A stretch of 5,394 nt of DNA. Source: Acidobacteriota bacterium. Lineage in GTDB: Bacteria; Acidobacteriota; Terriglobia; Bryobacterales; Bryobacteraceae. Positions 4,492-5,394 of this stretch are shown piece by piece. Positions within the stretch are counted from its first letter, which is position 1. Every line of letters starts with the position of its first letter. Position numbers and translations under genes: made by a program. Location: positions 1 through 5,394 of the forward strand of contig JAJYKC010000238.1 in the NCBI GenBank assembly GCA_021788955.1, written 5' to 3'. The notes under the pieces were generated by a model, which did not search any database, had not been told where the DNA came from, and was given only the letters and a program-made list of their open reading frames with translations.

Positions 4492-5394
4492 CTACCGCGT
4501 CCGGTTCTCGAACCAGAACAAGCCACCCTTCCCTGCGACCGCGAAATCCAGATCCCCGTCCCCATCCAGGTCCGCCACCGGAATCTGCATCCCGCCGCCC
4601 GTGCGCGAACCGTAATCCACCACGTGCCGCACCCACTCCACTTTTCCGCCTGCCGTTTTCGGCCGGATGAACTCGTACCAGTAAACGCCCAGCGGTTCCC
4701 GCCCGCCGGGATCCCGTCCATTGTGCGCCCAGAACCGTTTCCCGGTCACAAAGTCCATTTGGCCGTCGCCGTTGATATCCGCCATCGTCACCGCGTGTGC
4801 CTGCGACCACGAATCGTCAATCACATGCTTGGTCCACTTCCCGTCGGCCCCTTGCTCAAGCCAGAACACGCCGTAATCGTGCGCCATCGAGGAAACCACG
4901 TCGTTGCGTCCGTCGCCGTTCACGTCCAGCACATACAGGAACCCCGTCGTCTCAAGGTTCCAGTCCGGATGCCACTTCCACTGGCCCTTTCTCACGTCCG
5001 CAGGCGCCTCAAACCATCCCTCCGGCGTAAGGATGTCGTTCCTCCCGTCCCCATTTACATCTCCCGCGCCAATCCCATGCCCATAACTGTGGTCGCTCAC
5101 GACATGGGCCACAAACTCCCCGTTCGAGATCTCGTACCAGGCCAGCGGCGCCTCTTTGCTCCCGTATTCCGGCAGCACCTCGCGCTTCGGCCCGTCATTA
5201 TCCAGATCCACGAGAAACGCGAATTCCACCGGATACCGCATCTCAATCGGATGCTCCCGCCACGCCCCGCCGTCGCGCCCCGGGTTCTCAAACCACAAAA
5301 GCCGGTGCGCGAACCACGAACAACTGACCAGATCCACTCTGCCGTCGCCGTTCACATCCACCGGCAGGTCGCTGAAATCATCAATGTAGAAATT
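4492..5394 (-). CDS. FG-GAP/VCBS repeat protein (5' end outside window)
   Basis: The frame is open from the right edge to a TAG at 4494-4492, giving 300 residues without the N-terminus. The first visible residues are NFYIDDFSDLP, and a GTG at 5361 within the frame is unlikely to be the true start because the similarity continues upstream of it. Calcium-binding loops of the DxNGDGxxD type recur at about residues 13, 112, 157, 206 and 275, with a degenerate DLDNDGPKRE at 63. Each is followed by hydrophobic strands and aromatic motifs such as LLWFENPG, LAWYEI, VFWLEQG, VYWYEF and LFWFENR. This repeat pattern folds as a seven-bladed-propeller-like, integrin-type scaffold, usually extracytoplasmic; substrate and partner are unknown. 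The signal peptide and any fused domain would lie outside the window. The stop codon is one base from the 3' end of the oppositely oriented tRNA gene. Confidence 0.92.
   Translation of the reverse strand, partial: NFYIDDFSDLPVDVNGDGRVDLVSCSWFAHRLLWFENPGRDGGAWREHPIEMRYPVEFAFLVDLDNDGPKREVLPEYGSKEAPLAWYEISNGEFVAHVVSDHSYGHGIGAGDVNGDGRNDILTPEGWFEAPADVRKGQWKWHPDWNLETTGFLYVLDVNGDGRNDVVSSMAHDYGVFWLEQGADGKWTKHVIDDSWSQAHAVTMADINGDGQMDFVTGKRFWAHNGRDPGGREPLGVYWYEFIRPKTAGGKVEWVRHVVDYGSRTGGGMQIPVADLDGDGDLDFAVAGKGGLFWFENRTR

Overview
The window looks like chromosomal DNA of a GC-rich soil or sediment bacterium. A large periplasmic multihaem c-type cytochrome with an N-terminal BACON-like domain and the WNDLGMHCMD signature, an FG-GAP/VCBS repeat protein of the kind abundant in Acidobacteriota, Planctomycetota and Verrucomicrobiota, and a TerC gene together suggest Acidobacteriota (Bryobacterales/Solibacter-like). 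This assignment is an inference from gene types, not a database match.

Left part (1-1606, minus strand): a three-gene cluster read right to left. It begins with a decayed htpX zinc-protease gene (1606-994) carrying an in-frame stop, frameshifts and several deletions. Next is an intact small membrane protein resembling the PGPGW family (983-762). Last is a TerC-family membrane transporter (765 leftward), which overlaps the small gene by ATGA and runs off the left edge. A strong Shine-Dalgarno sequence starts right after the htpX stop codon, so the two downstream genes should still be translated.

Middle (1607-4378): an intergenic stretch holds a strong intrinsic terminator (1842-1806) for the large minus-strand gene at 3883-1868. 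That gene encodes an exported nine-haem c-type cytochrome of 671 residues. Divergent from it, at 4034-4378 on the plus strand, lies an ArsR/SmtB-type winged-helix repressor. The 150 bp between them contain an 18-bp near-perfect palindrome centred on CATATG. It sits in the spacer of the best candidate cytochrome promoter, so the repressor probably controls the cytochrome gene and perhaps itself. The cytochrome leader also has two GC-rich hairpins.

Right part (4379-5394): a complete tRNA-Arg(CCT) gene with encoded CCA (4413-4490, plus strand) follows arsR. One base beyond it, on the opposite strand, is the stop codon of an FG-GAP/VCBS repeat protein whose N-terminus lies beyond the right edge.

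No CRISPR array, insertion sequence, phage gene or recognisable defence system was seen. The points most worth following are the ArsR-cytochrome regulatory pair, with an unusual Cys pair in the last helix of the regulator, and the decaying htpX inside an otherwise maintained gene cluster.
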